A stretch of DNA of 64,000 nucleotides, taken from PALSA-1003 sp963741315 (GTDB taxonomy: Bacteria; Pseudomonadota; Gammaproteobacteria; Burkholderiales; Casimicrobiaceae). Each line of letters starts with the position of its first letter. The first letter of the stretch is position 1. Shown piece by piece: positions 1 to 9,768 of the stretch. The stretch lies in contig CAVUHK010000007.1 in assembly GCA_963741315.1 (NCBI GenBank), forward strand, positions 24,796 to 88,795. Direction: 5' to 3'. The notes beneath the pieces are model-generated. The model was not told where the DNA came from and made no database searches. It worked only from the letters and a program-made list of their open reading frames with translations. The translations under genes and the position numbers were made by a program.

Positions 1-1
1 C

Positions 2-769
2 TACGAGGGCCTGTGGTGGGCTGGTGCCGCCGAGTCGGGATGGGGCATCAACTTCGCGCATCAGGGCGACGTGATCTTCGCGACATGGTTCACTTACGAC
101 GCGGCGGGCAAGGCGTGGTGGCTGACCATGACCGCGAACAAGAGCGCCGAAGGGGTGTACGGTGGTCAGGTGAACAAGACCACCGGGGCCCCGTTCAACG
201 CCTTCGTGCCACCGGCAACGCCAACCGCCGTCGGGACGGCGACGATCACCTTCACCAGCGCGAGCACCGCCTCGTTTGCGTACACCGTCAACGGCATCTC
301 GCAGACCAAGGCGATCACGTTGCAGAATTTTGCGACGCCGTCGACCTGCGTCTGGGGCGCGCAGCCGAATCTGACCCTGGCCACCAATTACCAGGACCTG
401 TGGTGGGCGGCGGGCGGTCTGGAGTCGGGGTGGGGCGTCAACCTGACGCAGCAGGGGACGACGATCTTCGCCACCTGGTTCACCTACGACGTGAACCGCA
501 ACCCGCTCTGGTATTCGGCGACGGCCTCGCAAGGCGCGCCCGGCACCTTCTCCGGTGCGCTGATCAAGACCTCGGGGCCGGCATTCAGCGCAACGCCCTT
601 CGACGGCAGCACGGTGCAGCGCACCAACGTGGGCACCGTGACCTTTACCTTCAGCGACGGCAACACCGGCAACTTCTCCTACGTGGTGAACGATCCACCC
701 AACGTCGGCACGCAGACCAAGGCGATCACCCGCCAGGTGTTCCGGCCGCCCGGGACCGTGTGCCAGTAG
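2..769 (+). CDS. C-terminal part of a Trp-rich SGWG-repeat protein (5' end outside window)
   Basis: The reading frame is already open at base 2, so the start lies outside the window. The visible 255 residues hold two copies of a unit of about 118 residues. Each copy begins with a SGWG(I/V)N segment, continues with IFATWFTYD and a Trp-containing strand, and ends in a Thr/Ser-rich stretch closing with TKAIT-x-Q-x-F. The units start near bases 32 and 425. Such aromatic, beta-rich repeats occur at the C-termini of secreted or surface proteins of betaproteobacteria. No catalytic motif is visible and I do not assign a function. The stop at 767-769 is followed 57 bases later by the amidase start. 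Confidence 0.7.
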   Translation, partial: YEGLWWAGAAESGWGINFAHQGDVIFATWFTYDAAGKAWWLTMTANKSAEGVYGGQVNKTTGAPFNAFVPPATPTAVGTATITFTSASTASFAYTVNGISQTKAITLQNFATPSTCVWGAQPNLTLATNYQDLWWAAGGLESGWGVNLTQQGTTIFATWFTYDVNRNPLWYSATASQGAPGTFSGALIKTSGPAFSATPFDGSTVQRTNVGTVTFTFSDGNTGNFSYVVNDPPNVGTQTKAITRQVFRPPGTVCQ

Positions 770-826
770 TTGCGGCGTCGCCGGTGCGCTGCCGCTACAA
801 TGCGGCTTCGCACCGCAGGCGAAGCC

Positions 827-2455
827 ATGGATCGCAGAAATTTTCTCCGCATCGGCATCGCAGGGACGGGCGGGCTGATCGGAGAGCAGTTGATGGCCGC
901 GGCAGGATCTCCACCCGCATCGGGAAAGCTCCGAGTCGAAGTCGGTGAAGCCTCGATTGCGGAGCTGAGCGCGGCCATGGAAGCCGGCGCGCTCAGCTCG
1001 TCCGGGCTGGTCAAGGCGTACCTGGCGCGCATTCGCGCGATCGACCAGGCCGGGCCGCGCATCAACTCCATCATCGAGATCAACCCGGACGCCCAATCGA
1101 TTGCCGTCGCGCTCGATCGCGAACGCAAGACCCAGGGGACGCGTGGTCCACTGCACGGCATTCCCGTGCTGCTCAAGGACAACATCGCGACCGCCGACCG
1201 CATGCAGACGACGGCGGGATCGCTCTCGCTCGTCGGCGCGACGCCGCCACGCGACGCGTTCCTGGTCTCCCGGCTGCGTGACGCCGGCGCGGTCATCCTC
1301 GGCAAAACCAACCTCAGCGAGTGGGCCAACATCCGCTCGACCCGCTCCACCTCCGGCTGGAGCGCGCGCGGCGGGCTCACCCGCAACCCCTACGCGCTCG
1401 ATCGCAATACCAGCGGCTCGAGTTCCGGATCGGCTGCGGCGATTGCGGCGAGTCTCGCCAGTGTCGCGGTCGGCACCGAGACCGACGGTTCGATCGTGTC
1501 GCCGTCGTCGATCAACGGACTGGTCGGCATCAAGCCGACGGTCGGACTGGTCAGCCGCAGCGGCATCATTCCGATCTCGCATTCGCAGGACACCGCCGGG
1601 CCGATGACGCGCAGCGTGGCCGACGCCGCGGCGCTGCTGACGGTGCTCGCCGCGAGCGATCCGCGCGATGCGGTCACCGCGGGTTCCGCGGGAAACATCG
1701 CCGACTACACCCGGTTCCTGGATGTCGATGGCCTCAGGGGCGCCCGGATCGGCGTAGTGCGCGCCAACTTCGGCGGCCGCAACGACCTCGCGACGGCGGT
1801 CGTCGAGACGGCGCTGCAGGTGCTGGCGTCCAAGGGCGCGATCCTGGTCGACCCGGTCGAGCTACCGCCTGGCGCGAGTTACGAGGCCGCCGAGCTGGAC
1901 GTACTGCTGTCCGAATTCAAGGTCGATCTCGCCGCGTACCTTGCCGAGTACGCGCCCACGAGCAGCATCAGGACGCTTGCCGACGTCATCGCATTCAACG
2001 AGGCACATCGCGATCGCGAAATGCGCTACTTCGGCCAGGAGCTATTCCTGCGCGCGCAAGCCACCGGCGGTCTCGACACTGCACAATACCGCGACGCGCT
2101 GGCCACCTGTCGTCGCGTGGCGCGCGCCGAAGGCATCGACCGCGCACTGCGCGAGCATCGGCTCGACGCGCTGGTCGCGCCGAGCAATACGCCGGCGTGG
2201 CTGACCGACTTCATCCGCGGCGACAACAGCGGCGAAGACTTCAGTTCACCGGCCGCGGTTGCCGGATACCCGCACATCACCGTGCCGGCCGGGCAGGTCC
2301 AGGGCCTGCCCGTGGGCATCTCCTTCGTCGGTGGCGCGTGGAGCGAACCGACGCTCATTCGCCTTGCCTACGCGTATGAACAGGCGAGTCGGCAGCGGCA
2401 AGCGCCGACGTTTGCGCGCACCGTCAATCCGCAAAGCGTCCCGGGTCGAGGCTGA
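827..2455 (+). CDS. Amidase signature-family hydrolase, probably exported
   Basis: An amidase signature enzyme of 542 residues that should hydrolyse a carbon-nitrogen amide bond; the substrate is not predictable. From the ATG at 827 the protein begins MDRRNFLRIG followed by a hydrophobic stretch, a Tat-like export signal. This is why I prefer it to the TTG at 770. The Ser-Ser-Lys triad is visible: Lys117 in LLKDNIA, cis-Ser198 in GSSSGSAAA and nucleophile Ser222 in GTETDGS. The 24-residue spacing of the two serines matches the family. Length is normal for a stand-alone amidase, and no GatB/GatC partner is nearby, so it is unlikely to be GatA. The 3' end overlaps the convergent DUF2721 gene by 32 bases. 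Confidence 0.9.
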   Translation: MDRRNFLRIGIAGTGGLIGEQLMAAAGSPPASGKLRVEVGEASIAELSAAMEAGALSSSGLVKAYLARIRAIDQAGPRINSIIEINPDAQSIAVALDRERKTQGTRGPLHGIPVLLKDNIATADRMQTTAGSLSLVGATPPRDAFLVSRLRDAGAVILGKTNLSEWANIRSTRSTSGWSARGGLTRNPYALDRNTSGSSSGSAAAIAASLASVAVGTETDGSIVSPSSINGLVGIKPTVGLVSRSGIIPISHSQDTAGPMTRSVADAAALLTVLAASDPRDAVTAGSAGNIADYTRFLDVDGLRGARIGVVRANFGGRNDLATAVVETALQVLASKGAILVDPVELPPGASYEAAELDVLLSEFKVDLAAYLAEYAPTSSIRTLADVIAFNEAHRDREMRYFGQELFLRAQATGGLDTAQYRDALATCRRVARAEGIDRALREHRLDALVAPSNTPAWLTDFIRGDNSGEDFSSPAAVAGYPHITVPAGQVQGLPVGISFVGGAWSEPTLIRLAYAYEQASRQRQAPTFARTVNPQSVPGRG

Positions 2456-2876
2456 TGGTGTGCGTCGCGAGGTGCACCTCGCGGCGGAAGCAGGCGATGC
2501 CACAGATGATGGCAAGCATCGCGCCGACGAACATCGCGCCGGCGATCCAGTGCAGCTTGGCGACCAGGAATTCCTCCACGAACAGCGTCACGATCACCAG
2601 GCAGATGAGCAGCGCAGCGGTGGTGCAGAAGCTGATGGCCAGGTTGCAGACGCGCCGGCGCCGGTCGAGATCGGTGATTTCCAATCGTGCCGCAGCGCGC
2701 CTCTTGGCATCCATGGTCGGCCAGGTGACTTCGAAGCTGCGGGCGCGGTCGATGACGCGCGCCAGCCGGGTCGTCATCACGCCGAGCAGGCCGGCAATGC
2801 CGGTAAGCAGGAAGACGGGGGCGATGGCGAGCTGTATGGCGTGGACGATGTTTCCGGCCGCGGGGTCGATGGGCAT
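2424..2876 (-). CDS. DUF2721 family membrane protein
   Basis: A 150-residue protein with three hydrophobic segments, at about residues 10-34, 79-104 and 108-127. An Arg-rich cytoplasmic stretch (MTTRLARVIDRAR, then DLDRRRRV) lies between the first two. This order fits the DUF2721 family, whose function is unknown. It is convergent with the amidase and their ends overlap. The ATG at 2876 is preceded by an AATGAGGAG sequence on the coding strand, a good ribosome-binding site. Confidence 0.7.
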   Translation of the reverse strand: MPIDPAAGNIVHAIQLAIAPVFLLTGIAGLLGVMTTRLARVIDRARSFEVTWPTMDAKRRAAARLEITDLDRRRRVCNLAISFCTTAALLICLVIVTLFVEEFLVAKLHWIAGAMFVGAMLAIICGIACFRREVHLATHTISLDPGRFAD

Positions 2877-3029
2877 GGCTTAGGCTCCTCATTGGTCGAA
2901 TCGGCTTGCTGCACAACAGCATAGCGCACCGCGCTCATCGAACTGGCATGGGTTGCAGCACGTCGACGAGCGACTAGAATAGCCCTTCGCGCTGTGCGGC
3001 GACCAACAACAAAATTGGGGAGGAAGCAC

Positions 3030-4181
3030 ATGAGAACGCTCGTAACGATTGCCAGGGGGATCGCCGTGGTCGCAATCGCTTCGCTCGGCAGCGCGTCGGC
3101 GCTGGCCGCGACATTCGTCTATGTCTCGAATGCCGACGATGGCGACATCGGCATGTACCGGTTGCTCGACACCGGCGAAATGCAGCCCGGCGCGCGCGTT
3201 CGCGCCGCGAGCGTGGTGATGCCGATGGCGGTGAGTCCCGATCGCCGCTTCCTGTATGCCGCATCGCGCTCCAAGCCGTATCGGGTGCACGTCTACACCA
3301 TCGCCAGGGACTCCGGCGCGCTGACCCCGCTGTCGGCGTCGCCGCTGGCGGAGAGCTTTCCGTACATTTCGCTCGATCGCACCGGACGCTTCCTGTTTGG
3401 CGCGTCCTACGGCGGTCACGTGATCAGCGTCAACGCAGTGGAGAGCGACGGACGCGTCGCCGTCGAACCGCTGCAGGTCATCCCGGTGGGACGCAATGCG
3501 CATTCCATCCGCGTCGATGCGAGCAACCGCTTCGTCTACGTGCCGACGCTGGGCAGCGACCAGATCTTCCAGTTCACCTTCGATGCCAAGAGCGGCAAGC
3601 TCAGTTCCAATACTCCCGCGGTTTTCCTGACCAGCGCGATGACCGGTCCGCGGCACTTCATCACCTCCAGCGACAACCGCTTCGCCTATGTGCTGAGCGA
3701 GCTGCTTGGAACCGTGACGACCTTTTCCATCGACGCCAAGACCGGACTGCTCTCGCAGGTCAGTTCGGCATCCGGATTGCCCGCCGACACCAAGCTTGGG
3801 CCCGGCGCGCCGCGCGGTGCGGTCGGGGCGCCTGGCGGACCACCGCCGCGCAACACCGATAACGACATCTGGGCCGCCGACATCCACATGACGCCCAACG
3901 GCAAGTTCCTCTACATCTCGGAACGCACCAGCAATACCATCGGCGCATTCTCCGTCGACGGCGCCACCGGCAAGCTCACGTTCCTGTCGAGCACGTCCAC
4001 CGAGCGCCAGCCGCGCGGTTTCGCGATCGATCCCAAGGGCCGCTACATGGTCGTCACCGGCGAGAAGTCGGATACGGTTTCCGTCTACGCCATCGATGCG
4101 GCCAACGGCGGACTCAAATTCCTCAACAAGTACCCGACCGGCAAGGGTTCGAACTGGGTCGAGATCGTCAGCTTCGACTAA
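3030..4181 (+). CDS. Secreted lactonase-family beta-propeller protein
   Basis: A 383-residue protein with a signal peptide (MRTLVTIARG to about ASALAA) and repeated YVSNADDGDI / RFLYAASR / GKFLYISERT / GRYMVVTGE strands. These are the blades of the seven-bladed propeller in the Pgl/YbhE-type 6-phosphogluconolactonase family. The export signal argues against a role in the cytosolic pentose phosphate pathway, so the substrate is open. A Gly/Pro/Ala-rich insertion at about residues 256-278 interrupts the propeller. The ATG at 3030 follows a GGGGAGG site at 3017-3023, which decides it over the upstream codon at 2994. The next gene starts 27 bases after the stop and is probably co-transcribed. Confidence 0.8.
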   Translation: MRTLVTIARGIAVVAIASLGSASALAATFVYVSNADDGDIGMYRLLDTGEMQPGARVRAASVVMPMAVSPDRRFLYAASRSKPYRVHVYTIARDSGALTPLSASPLAESFPYISLDRTGRFLFGASYGGHVISVNAVESDGRVAVEPLQVIPVGRNAHSIRVDASNRFVYVPTLGSDQIFQFTFDAKSGKLSSNTPAVFLTSAMTGPRHFITSSDNRFAYVLSELLGTVTTFSIDAKTGLLSQVSSASGLPADTKLGPGAPRGAVGAPGGPPPRNTDNDIWAADIHMTPNGKFLYISERTSNTIGAFSVDGATGKLTFLSSTSTERQPRGFAIDPKGRYMVVTGEKSDTVSVYAIDAANGGLKFLNKYPTGKGSNWVEIVSFD

Positions 4182-4208
4182 AACGACAGTACCTTCGAGG
4201 AGGAGAAC

Positions 4209-5558
4209 ATGGTCCATTGCGCCGCGTTCATTGGTCGCATCGTGCTTTGCGGATTGCTTATCGCCGGTGTCGCCGGAAACGCTGTTGCCGCGGATAAGGC
4301 AACGCGCGCCAAAGCGCCGCACTGGGTCGCGGCGTGGACCGCGTCGGCGCACGGCCCTTATCCGGTGGGTAACCCGACCGCGCAACCCGAGCTCAAGTTC
4401 GCGTTCCCCGACGCAACACACGGCGCTGTCGATCAATCGTTTCGAATGATCGTGCGCCCCGACGTATGGGGCAAGCAGGCGCGCATCCGGCTGTCCAACG
4501 CCTTCGGCACCCAGCCGGTCACGTTCGACGGCGCATACATCGGATTGCAGACCAGCGGCAGCGCTGTGCTGGCCGGTTCCAACCGCCCGGTCACCTTCGC
4601 GGGTCAACGCACGGTCACGGTCGCGCCGGGCAAGGATGTAGTTTCCGATGCGGTGCTATTGCCATTTGTCAGCAGCAGCAACGATCCCATGCTCAGCGGT
4701 CGCCGCCTCGCGGTGAGCTTCCATGTCGCCGGCGAAAGCGGTCCGATGACGTGGCACGCGAAAGCGCTCACCACGTCGTACTTGAGTGCGCCTGGCAGCG
4801 GCTCGCGTGGCAACGACGAATCCGAAGCCGCATTTCCGTTGTCGTCCACCTCGTGGTATTTCCTCGACGCCGTCGAGATGACGGCGCCGGCGGCGACGCG
4901 CGTGATCGTGGCATTCGGCGACTCGATCACCGACGGAACCGCGTCGACGCTCAACGGCGACGACCGCTGGCCCGACGTATTCGCGCGCCGGCTGCACGCG
5001 GCGGCCGGCGATAGGTACTCTGTGGTCAACGAAGGCATCGGCGGCAACCAGGTCGTCGGCCCCGCCGACTATGCCTCGAAGCCGCTGCCGGGCGGACCTT
5101 CCGCACTCGATCGCCTGCAGCGCGACGTGATCAGCCTGCCCGGCGTATCGGCGGTGATCTGGCTCGAGGGCATCAATGATTTCGGCGCCGCCGGCGCGTC
5201 CGCGCAGGCGGTGTCCGACGGCGTGCGTGAAGGCGTGAAGCGGCTGCGCGCGAGTATTCCGGGCGTGCGTATCTACATGGCGACGCTGACGGGCGCGCTC
5301 AACAGCACGCCCACGCACGGCACGCCCGAGGTCGAGGCGAAGCGGCGCGAATATAACGCATTCATCCGCAGTTCCGGAATCTTCGACGGCGTGATCGACT
5401 TCGACGCCATTGTCCTCGACCCGAAGACCGGCGAACTCAAGGCCGAATACCAGCCCAACTCGACCATCGGCGGCCCGGGCGACAAACTGCATCCGAACCG
5501 GGCCGGTTATGCCGCGATGGGCAACGGCATCGACCTGGTCATGATTCTGGGCAAATAG
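4209..5558 (+). CDS. SGNH/GDSL-family hydrolase, secreted
   Basis: A 449-residue hydrolase with an N-terminal signal peptide (cleavage near residues 27-28). A beta-rich domain covers about residues 36-225 and an SGNH hydrolase domain the rest. Block I is FGDSITDG with nucleophile Ser239. The block II Gly/Asn lie in EGIGGNQVVG, block III is GIND with Asn323, and the C-terminal dyad is Asp425 and His428 in DKLHPNRAGY. This architecture is usual for secreted esterases acting on plant or polysaccharide acyl groups; the actual substrate is unknown. The start follows CGAGGAGGAGAAC, a strong ribosome-binding site. Confidence 0.88.
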   Translation: MVHCAAFIGRIVLCGLLIAGVAGNAVAADKATRAKAPHWVAAWTASAHGPYPVGNPTAQPELKFAFPDATHGAVDQSFRMIVRPDVWGKQARIRLSNAFGTQPVTFDGAYIGLQTSGSAVLAGSNRPVTFAGQRTVTVAPGKDVVSDAVLLPFVSSSNDPMLSGRRLAVSFHVAGESGPMTWHAKALTTSYLSAPGSGSRGNDESEAAFPLSSTSWYFLDAVEMTAPAATRVIVAFGDSITDGTASTLNGDDRWPDVFARRLHAAAGDRYSVVNEGIGGNQVVGPADYASKPLPGGPSALDRLQRDVISLPGVSAVIWLEGINDFGAAGASAQAVSDGVREGVKRLRASIPGVRIYMATLTGALNSTPTHGTPEVEAKRREYNAFIRSSGIFDGVIDFDAIVLDPKTGELKAEYQPNSTIGGPGDKLHPNRAGYAAMGNGIDLVMILGK

Positions 5559-5580
5559 CCTTGGTCTGATCGGCCCGGGC

Positions 5581-7484
5581 CTACCGATAGCCCGCCGCCT
5601 GCAGTTCGAACAACTCGGCGTAGCGGCCGCCCGCCGCGAGCAGCTGGTCGTGCGTCCCGGCTGCCTCGACCTTGCCGTCGGCCAGCACGACGATGCGGTC
5701 GGCCATGCGCACGCTGGAGAAGCGGTGCGAGATCAGCACCGCCGTCTTGCCCCGCGAGAGCTCCTTGAAACGCTGGAAGACCTCGAACTCCGAGCGCGCG
5801 TCGAGCGCCGCCGTCGGTTCATCGAGGATGAGCACCTGCGCATCGCGCATGTAGGCGCGCGCGATCGCGATCTTCTGCCATTCCCCGCCCGACAGGTCGA
5901 TGCCGGTGCGAAAGCGCTTGCCGATGATCTGGTCGTAGCCGTCGGGCAGCTTGGCGATGACTTCATCGGCAAGGCTGCGCTGCGCCGCCAGCTCGATGCG
6001 CGCGCGATCGTCGCGCGCTTCGATGCGCCCGACGGCGATGTTGTCCGCCGCGCTCAGGTGGTAGCGCACGAAATCCTGGAAGATGACGCCGATATTCGCG
6101 CGCAGTGCGAACAGATCGTATTCGCGCAGATCGTGGCCGTCGAGCCGGATGCGCCCTTCGTCCGGATCGTAGAGCCGTGCGAGGAGTTTCACCAGCGTGG
6201 TCTTGCCGGCGCCGTTTTCGCCGACCAGCGCAAGGATTTCGCCGGCCTGCAGCGTGAAGCTCATGTGTCGCACCGCCCAGCGCTCGGCGCCCGGATAGCG
6301 AAAGCCGACGTCGTCGAAGACGAAGCCGGTGCGAATCGGCGACGGAAACGGCAGTGCGTTGGGCGGGGACACGATTTCCGGCTGGATCTCGAAGAACGAG
6401 AACAGATCGTCGAGGTAGAGCGCCTGCCCGGCGACCGCCGAGAAGCCCATGAGCAGGCTTTCGAGCAGCGTGCGCAGGCGCCGGAAGGAACCTGCGAGGA
6501 AGGTGAGGTCGCCGATGCTGAAGTCGCGATGCAGCGTGCGCCAGATGATGTATGCGTACGCAACGTAGTAGGCGATGGTGCCGATCGCGGTCAGCACGCT
6601 GCCCACGCTGGCCCGCCGTCGCGCCAGTTTGCGATTGGCCTCGTAGAAGCTGGTGGCGAGCGCGCGATAACGATCGATGAGGAACGCGTTCAAGCCGAAA
6701 ATCTTCACTTCCTTCGCCGTCTCGACGCTCGCCCCGTCTGGCGCACGTAGTCGAGTTCGCGACGCTCGGCGGTGCGCGTGTAGTTGAGCGCGTAGCTTCG
6801 GGCGTTGAAGTGCGCCTCGCCGACGAACGCCGGAATCAGCGCGATCGCCAGCAGCACGATCAGCCACGGCGCGTAGACGATCAGGCCGGCGGCGAAACTG
6901 AGGATCGTGACTACATCCTGAGCCTGCGCGAAGAGCTGCCCCATCAGCGTCATGCGCCCTGCCGCCTGCCGCCGCGCGCGCTCGAGGCGATCCTGCAATT
7001 CGCTGTCCTCGAAATCCTCGAGGTCGAGCGTCGCGGCGTGCTCCATCAGGCGCAGGCTGGTGGCGTTGGAGAACTGCTCCGAAAGCAGCGAATCGAAATA
7101 CGACACCGTGCGCCCCAGCACGTCGGCAAGCACCGCGAGCGCGAATTCGACGATGACCAGCGTGCCGATGCGATCGAGCAGACCCAATGCGACCCACTCG
7201 CGCCAGTTGGCCGGCGCATTCGACGCCTGCGTCAGCATGACCACCTCGTCGATGATCAGCTTGCCGACGTACAGCGTCACGATCGGCAGCAGTGCGCGCA
7301 CGAGACGCAGCGCACATTGCGCAAGCGTCAACGACGGATTGGTCTGCCAGACGAGCTTGAGGAAGGGCGGCAGGTTGCGAAGCGCGCCAACGCGTTCGCG
7401 CAGCGAGCGCGGTGCCGGGCCAAGCGGCGTGTCGGCGGCTCCGGCGGGGGGCGCGCGGCCGCCCATCGAATACTGCTTGGGCAT
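5581..7484 (-). pseudogene. ABC exporter, fused permease and ATPase, with a frameshift
   Basis: One exporter half-transporter split over two frames. The first part (7484 to about 6735) gives the N-terminal transmembrane helices (LVRALLPIVTLYVGKLIIDE) up to LDYVRQTG. The second (about 6731 to 5581) continues ASVETAKEVKIFG, more helices, and a full ATPase with Walker A GENGAGKTT, signature LSGGEWQK and Walker B VLILDEPTAALD. A single missing base at the CCCC run at 6732-6735 explains the break, since restoring it joins the two halves exactly. The ATPase is complete, so either the gene is intact and the base is an assembly error, or the mutation is recent. It is convergent with the SGNH hydrolase. 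Substrate unknown. Confidence 0.85.
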
Positions 7485-7798
7485 GGCGCTATTGTGCCGG
7501 TTTCGGCGCCGCGGGAGCTACCCGGCGAGGGGCTCGACTTCACGACAGCTGCTACGAACGTCGGAGAGTGAAGGTGCAGCGCGACGGTCTCGATCACCGT
7601 TCGGTCGATCTCATCAGCCAGGAAGCTTCGACTCCTGTCGTTGGCTTGTGCGCGATAGAACTGCAGTCGCGAGGTGCCGTTGCCATACCATGGCGCTCCG
7701 CTCGGTGCTTTCGGGCGCCGAAACCCGCCTAACTACTGGTCGCTCCCGCCATGCGCTCAGGGGTCAAGCCAGGCTACGTGCCGTCATCAAAGCGCAGC
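7485..7798. other. Gene-poor gap
   Basis: About 314 bases between the ABC exporter start and the stop of the haem protein gene. I see no supported coding region: the open frames crossing it are short, overlap one another and show no recognisable protein. No clear promoter or terminator was found. Confidence 0.4.
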
Positions 7799-8284
7799 TT
7801 AATGTAGGCGATAGGCCGCGTGACACGCCACGCACTGCTGCATTACGACACCAAGCGCCGCGAGTGCGGGCCGGACATCGTTGCCTGCGCTGGCGGTTTG
7901 TGCGTCTACCGCGAAGCGGCTGGCCGCCCGGTGCGTCTGCGTTCCGATGTCCTGCATGCCTTGTGGCATGAACGGTGCGATGTGCGCCGCACCATGGAGC
8001 TCCAGCGAACTCATACCTAACCTGGTCTCAGCAATCAACGCCGCTTTGTCGTACTCGTTCTTTGAAAGTGCAACATTGATCTCTTGCAGAGCCAACAAAT
8101 GGTCGCGCATGCTGGTGATCGTGTGCAGACGTATCGGCTCGGGAATCTTGACCAGTTGCCTGGTATCCCCTTGGGTAGTAACCAGTGGCGTCATGTCATG
8201 TTGGTGGCTTTGTGCTCGAGCGGGCGGTGTGGACCATACTTCAAATCCGGTCAACGCCAGCAGAAGAACCGTCGTGAACCTCAT
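7799..8284 (-). CDS. Periplasmic c-type haem protein, cytochrome c'/c556-like
   Basis: A 161-residue protein with signal peptide MRFTTVLLLALTGF to ARAQ, a His/Met segment (SHQHDM) just after it, a helical middle, and one haem motif CVACH six residues from the C-terminus. A C-terminal CXXCH in a helical protein of this size fits cytochrome c'/c556-type proteins, which bind one haem in the periplasm. The ATG at 8284 is chosen because the signal peptide follows it and AAAGGAGAGGGT precedes it. It lies downstream of the sensor kinase on the same strand and may belong to the same stress regulon (inference). Confidence 0.65.
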   Translation of the reverse strand: MRFTTVLLLALTGFEVWSTPPARAQSHQHDMTPLVTTQGDTRQLVKIPEPIRLHTITSMRDHLLALQEINVALSKNEYDKAALIAETRLGMSSLELHGAAHIAPFMPQGMQDIGTQTHRAASRFAVDAQTASAGNDVRPALAALGVVMQQCVACHAAYRLH

Positions 8285-8364
8285 ACCCTCTCCTTTGATG
8301 TTCATCCTTTGCTTCCATAGTGGAACGAGGGATCTCTCGAAGCCTGCGCGTTCGCTATGCCTGT

Positions 8365-9768
8365 CTACCGCGTCCATGGCAAGGTCAAGGTTGCTTCCAA
8401 CCCGCCTTCTTCACAATTGCGAAGTCGCACATCCCCTCCATGCGCATGCGCGATATTGCGCGCTATGCTGAGGCCAAGTCCGGTTCCGCCTGTTTCGCGG
8501 CTGCGCGAGGCGTCGAGTCGATAGAACGGTTCGAAGACTCTATCGATCTCAGCGTCGGGTATTCCCGGACCGCGGTCGCGCACTCGAATGGTCAATTGCT
8601 CAGGTGCTTCTGCTACGTGAATCTCCGCTTTCTGACCGTAGAGGACAGCGTTGTCTACTAGATTGGAGATGCAGCGCTTGAGGAGCTGCGGTGCGCTGGA
8701 GTAGGGTCTGGAAATTCGTCCGTCGATGGTGACGATTCGGCCCATGGCTTCGTTGTCGGCTTGCAGGCTTTCGAGCAGTGCCATGATGTCTACATTCTGC
8801 TCTGGCTCGTGGTTGCTGAGTCCACGCATGAATTCCAACGTCTGGGTCACCATCGATTCCATTTCCACCAGGTCGGCTTCGAATTTTTCGCGTAGATTCC
8901 GGTCCTCGAGCATCTCGGCGCGCAGCCGCATTCGTGTTAGCGGCGTCTTGAGGTCGTGCGACATGGCGGTGAGCAGGCGCGTCCGTTCGTCGATGAGCTT
9001 GGCCAACCGGGATTGCATGGTGTTGAAGGCGCTTGCCGCACGGCTGACCTCGATGGGACCGCCTTCGGGCAATGGCGGACGGTTGATGTCTTGCCCGAGT
9101 TCGTCGGCGGCAGTAGCGAGCAGTTGCAGCGGGCGCGTGACCCAGCGCACCGCAATGTAGGAAAGGAGCAGCACCGCGGCGAGCAGGGTTGCAAGAGTAA
9201 GCAGCACCCGCCACGGCAGGGTTGCCGACTCCTGGTTGACCTGGGTGTCGAAGGTAGCCCAGGTCCCGTCCTGCAGTCGAACCTGGACCAGAAACGAGAT
9301 CCCATGCGGGGGAAATCGATGCATGCCCTCGGGACCCATCGGTCCGCCCATGGGAAAGTGGCCGCTCGCGCCTGCCGGTCCCAGTGCCCACGCGGGTGGC
9401 GTCCCGGTCATCGTTACTCGAGCCAGTCGCTCATCACCCAGCGCGGCCCGAAGTACTGCGGAAAACATCGCGGCGTGCGCCCCGCCAGTCACCGCAGACT
9501 CCTCCGCGGTCGGTGTGCGATCCAGCGAGACAACAAGCGGCGGGACACTCAGTATGCCGACGATCCGGGCGCGCTCGGCCGGGCTCAAGGAGTCGAGCAG
9601 CCGCACAATGTCGGCGATCCGTTGTGCCGGTTGCATGCCACTAGCGCGGGCGAGCAGGGAATCGCGTTCGGCCAGGTTGATGGTTGCGCTGAGCAACTGC
9701 GCAACGATCAGCCCGGCTGATAACACCAGCATCAGCCGACCAAAAAGGGACCGCGGTAGAAGGCGCAT
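8365..9768 (-). CDS. Sensor histidine kinase with a Met/His-rich periplasmic loop
   Basis: A 467-residue EnvZ/CpxA-type kinase. It has a transmembrane helix at about residues 11-30, a periplasmic domain at 31-185, a second helix at 187-208 and a HAMP segment. The HisKA motif is AMSHDLKTPLTRMR with phospho-acceptor His271, and the HATPase carries NLVDNA, DRGPGIPD and GGTGLGLSI. The periplasmic domain ends in a Gly/Pro/Met/His stretch at residues 136-156 that looks able to bind a metal. The start overlaps the stop of the regulator gene (TGATG at 9766-9770), so the two are translationally coupled. Signal unknown. Confidence 0.9.
   Translation of the reverse strand: MRLLPRSLFGRLMLVLSAGLIVAQLLSATINLAERDSLLARASGMQPAQRIADIVRLLDSLSPAERARIVGILSVPPLVVSLDRTPTAEESAVTGGAHAAMFSAVLRAALGDERLARVTMTGTPPAWALGPAGASGHFPMGGPMGPEGMHRFPPHGISFLVQVRLQDGTWATFDTQVNQESATLPWRVLLTLATLLAAVLLLSYIAVRWVTRPLQLLATAADELGQDINRPPLPEGGPIEVSRAASAFNTMQSRLAKLIDERTRLLTAMSHDLKTPLTRMRLRAEMLEDRNLREKFEADLVEMESMVTQTLEFMRGLSNHEPEQNVDIMALLESLQADNEAMGRIVTIDGRISRPYSSAPQLLKRCISNLVDNAVLYGQKAEIHVAEAPEQLTIRVRDRGPGIPDAEIDRVFEPFYRLDASRSRETGGTGLGLSIARNIAHAHGGDVRLRNCEEGGLEATLTLPWTR

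Noticed and set aside
827..2455. Amidase as GatA of tRNA amidotransferase
   Set aside because: It has an export leader and there is no gatB or gatC neighbour.
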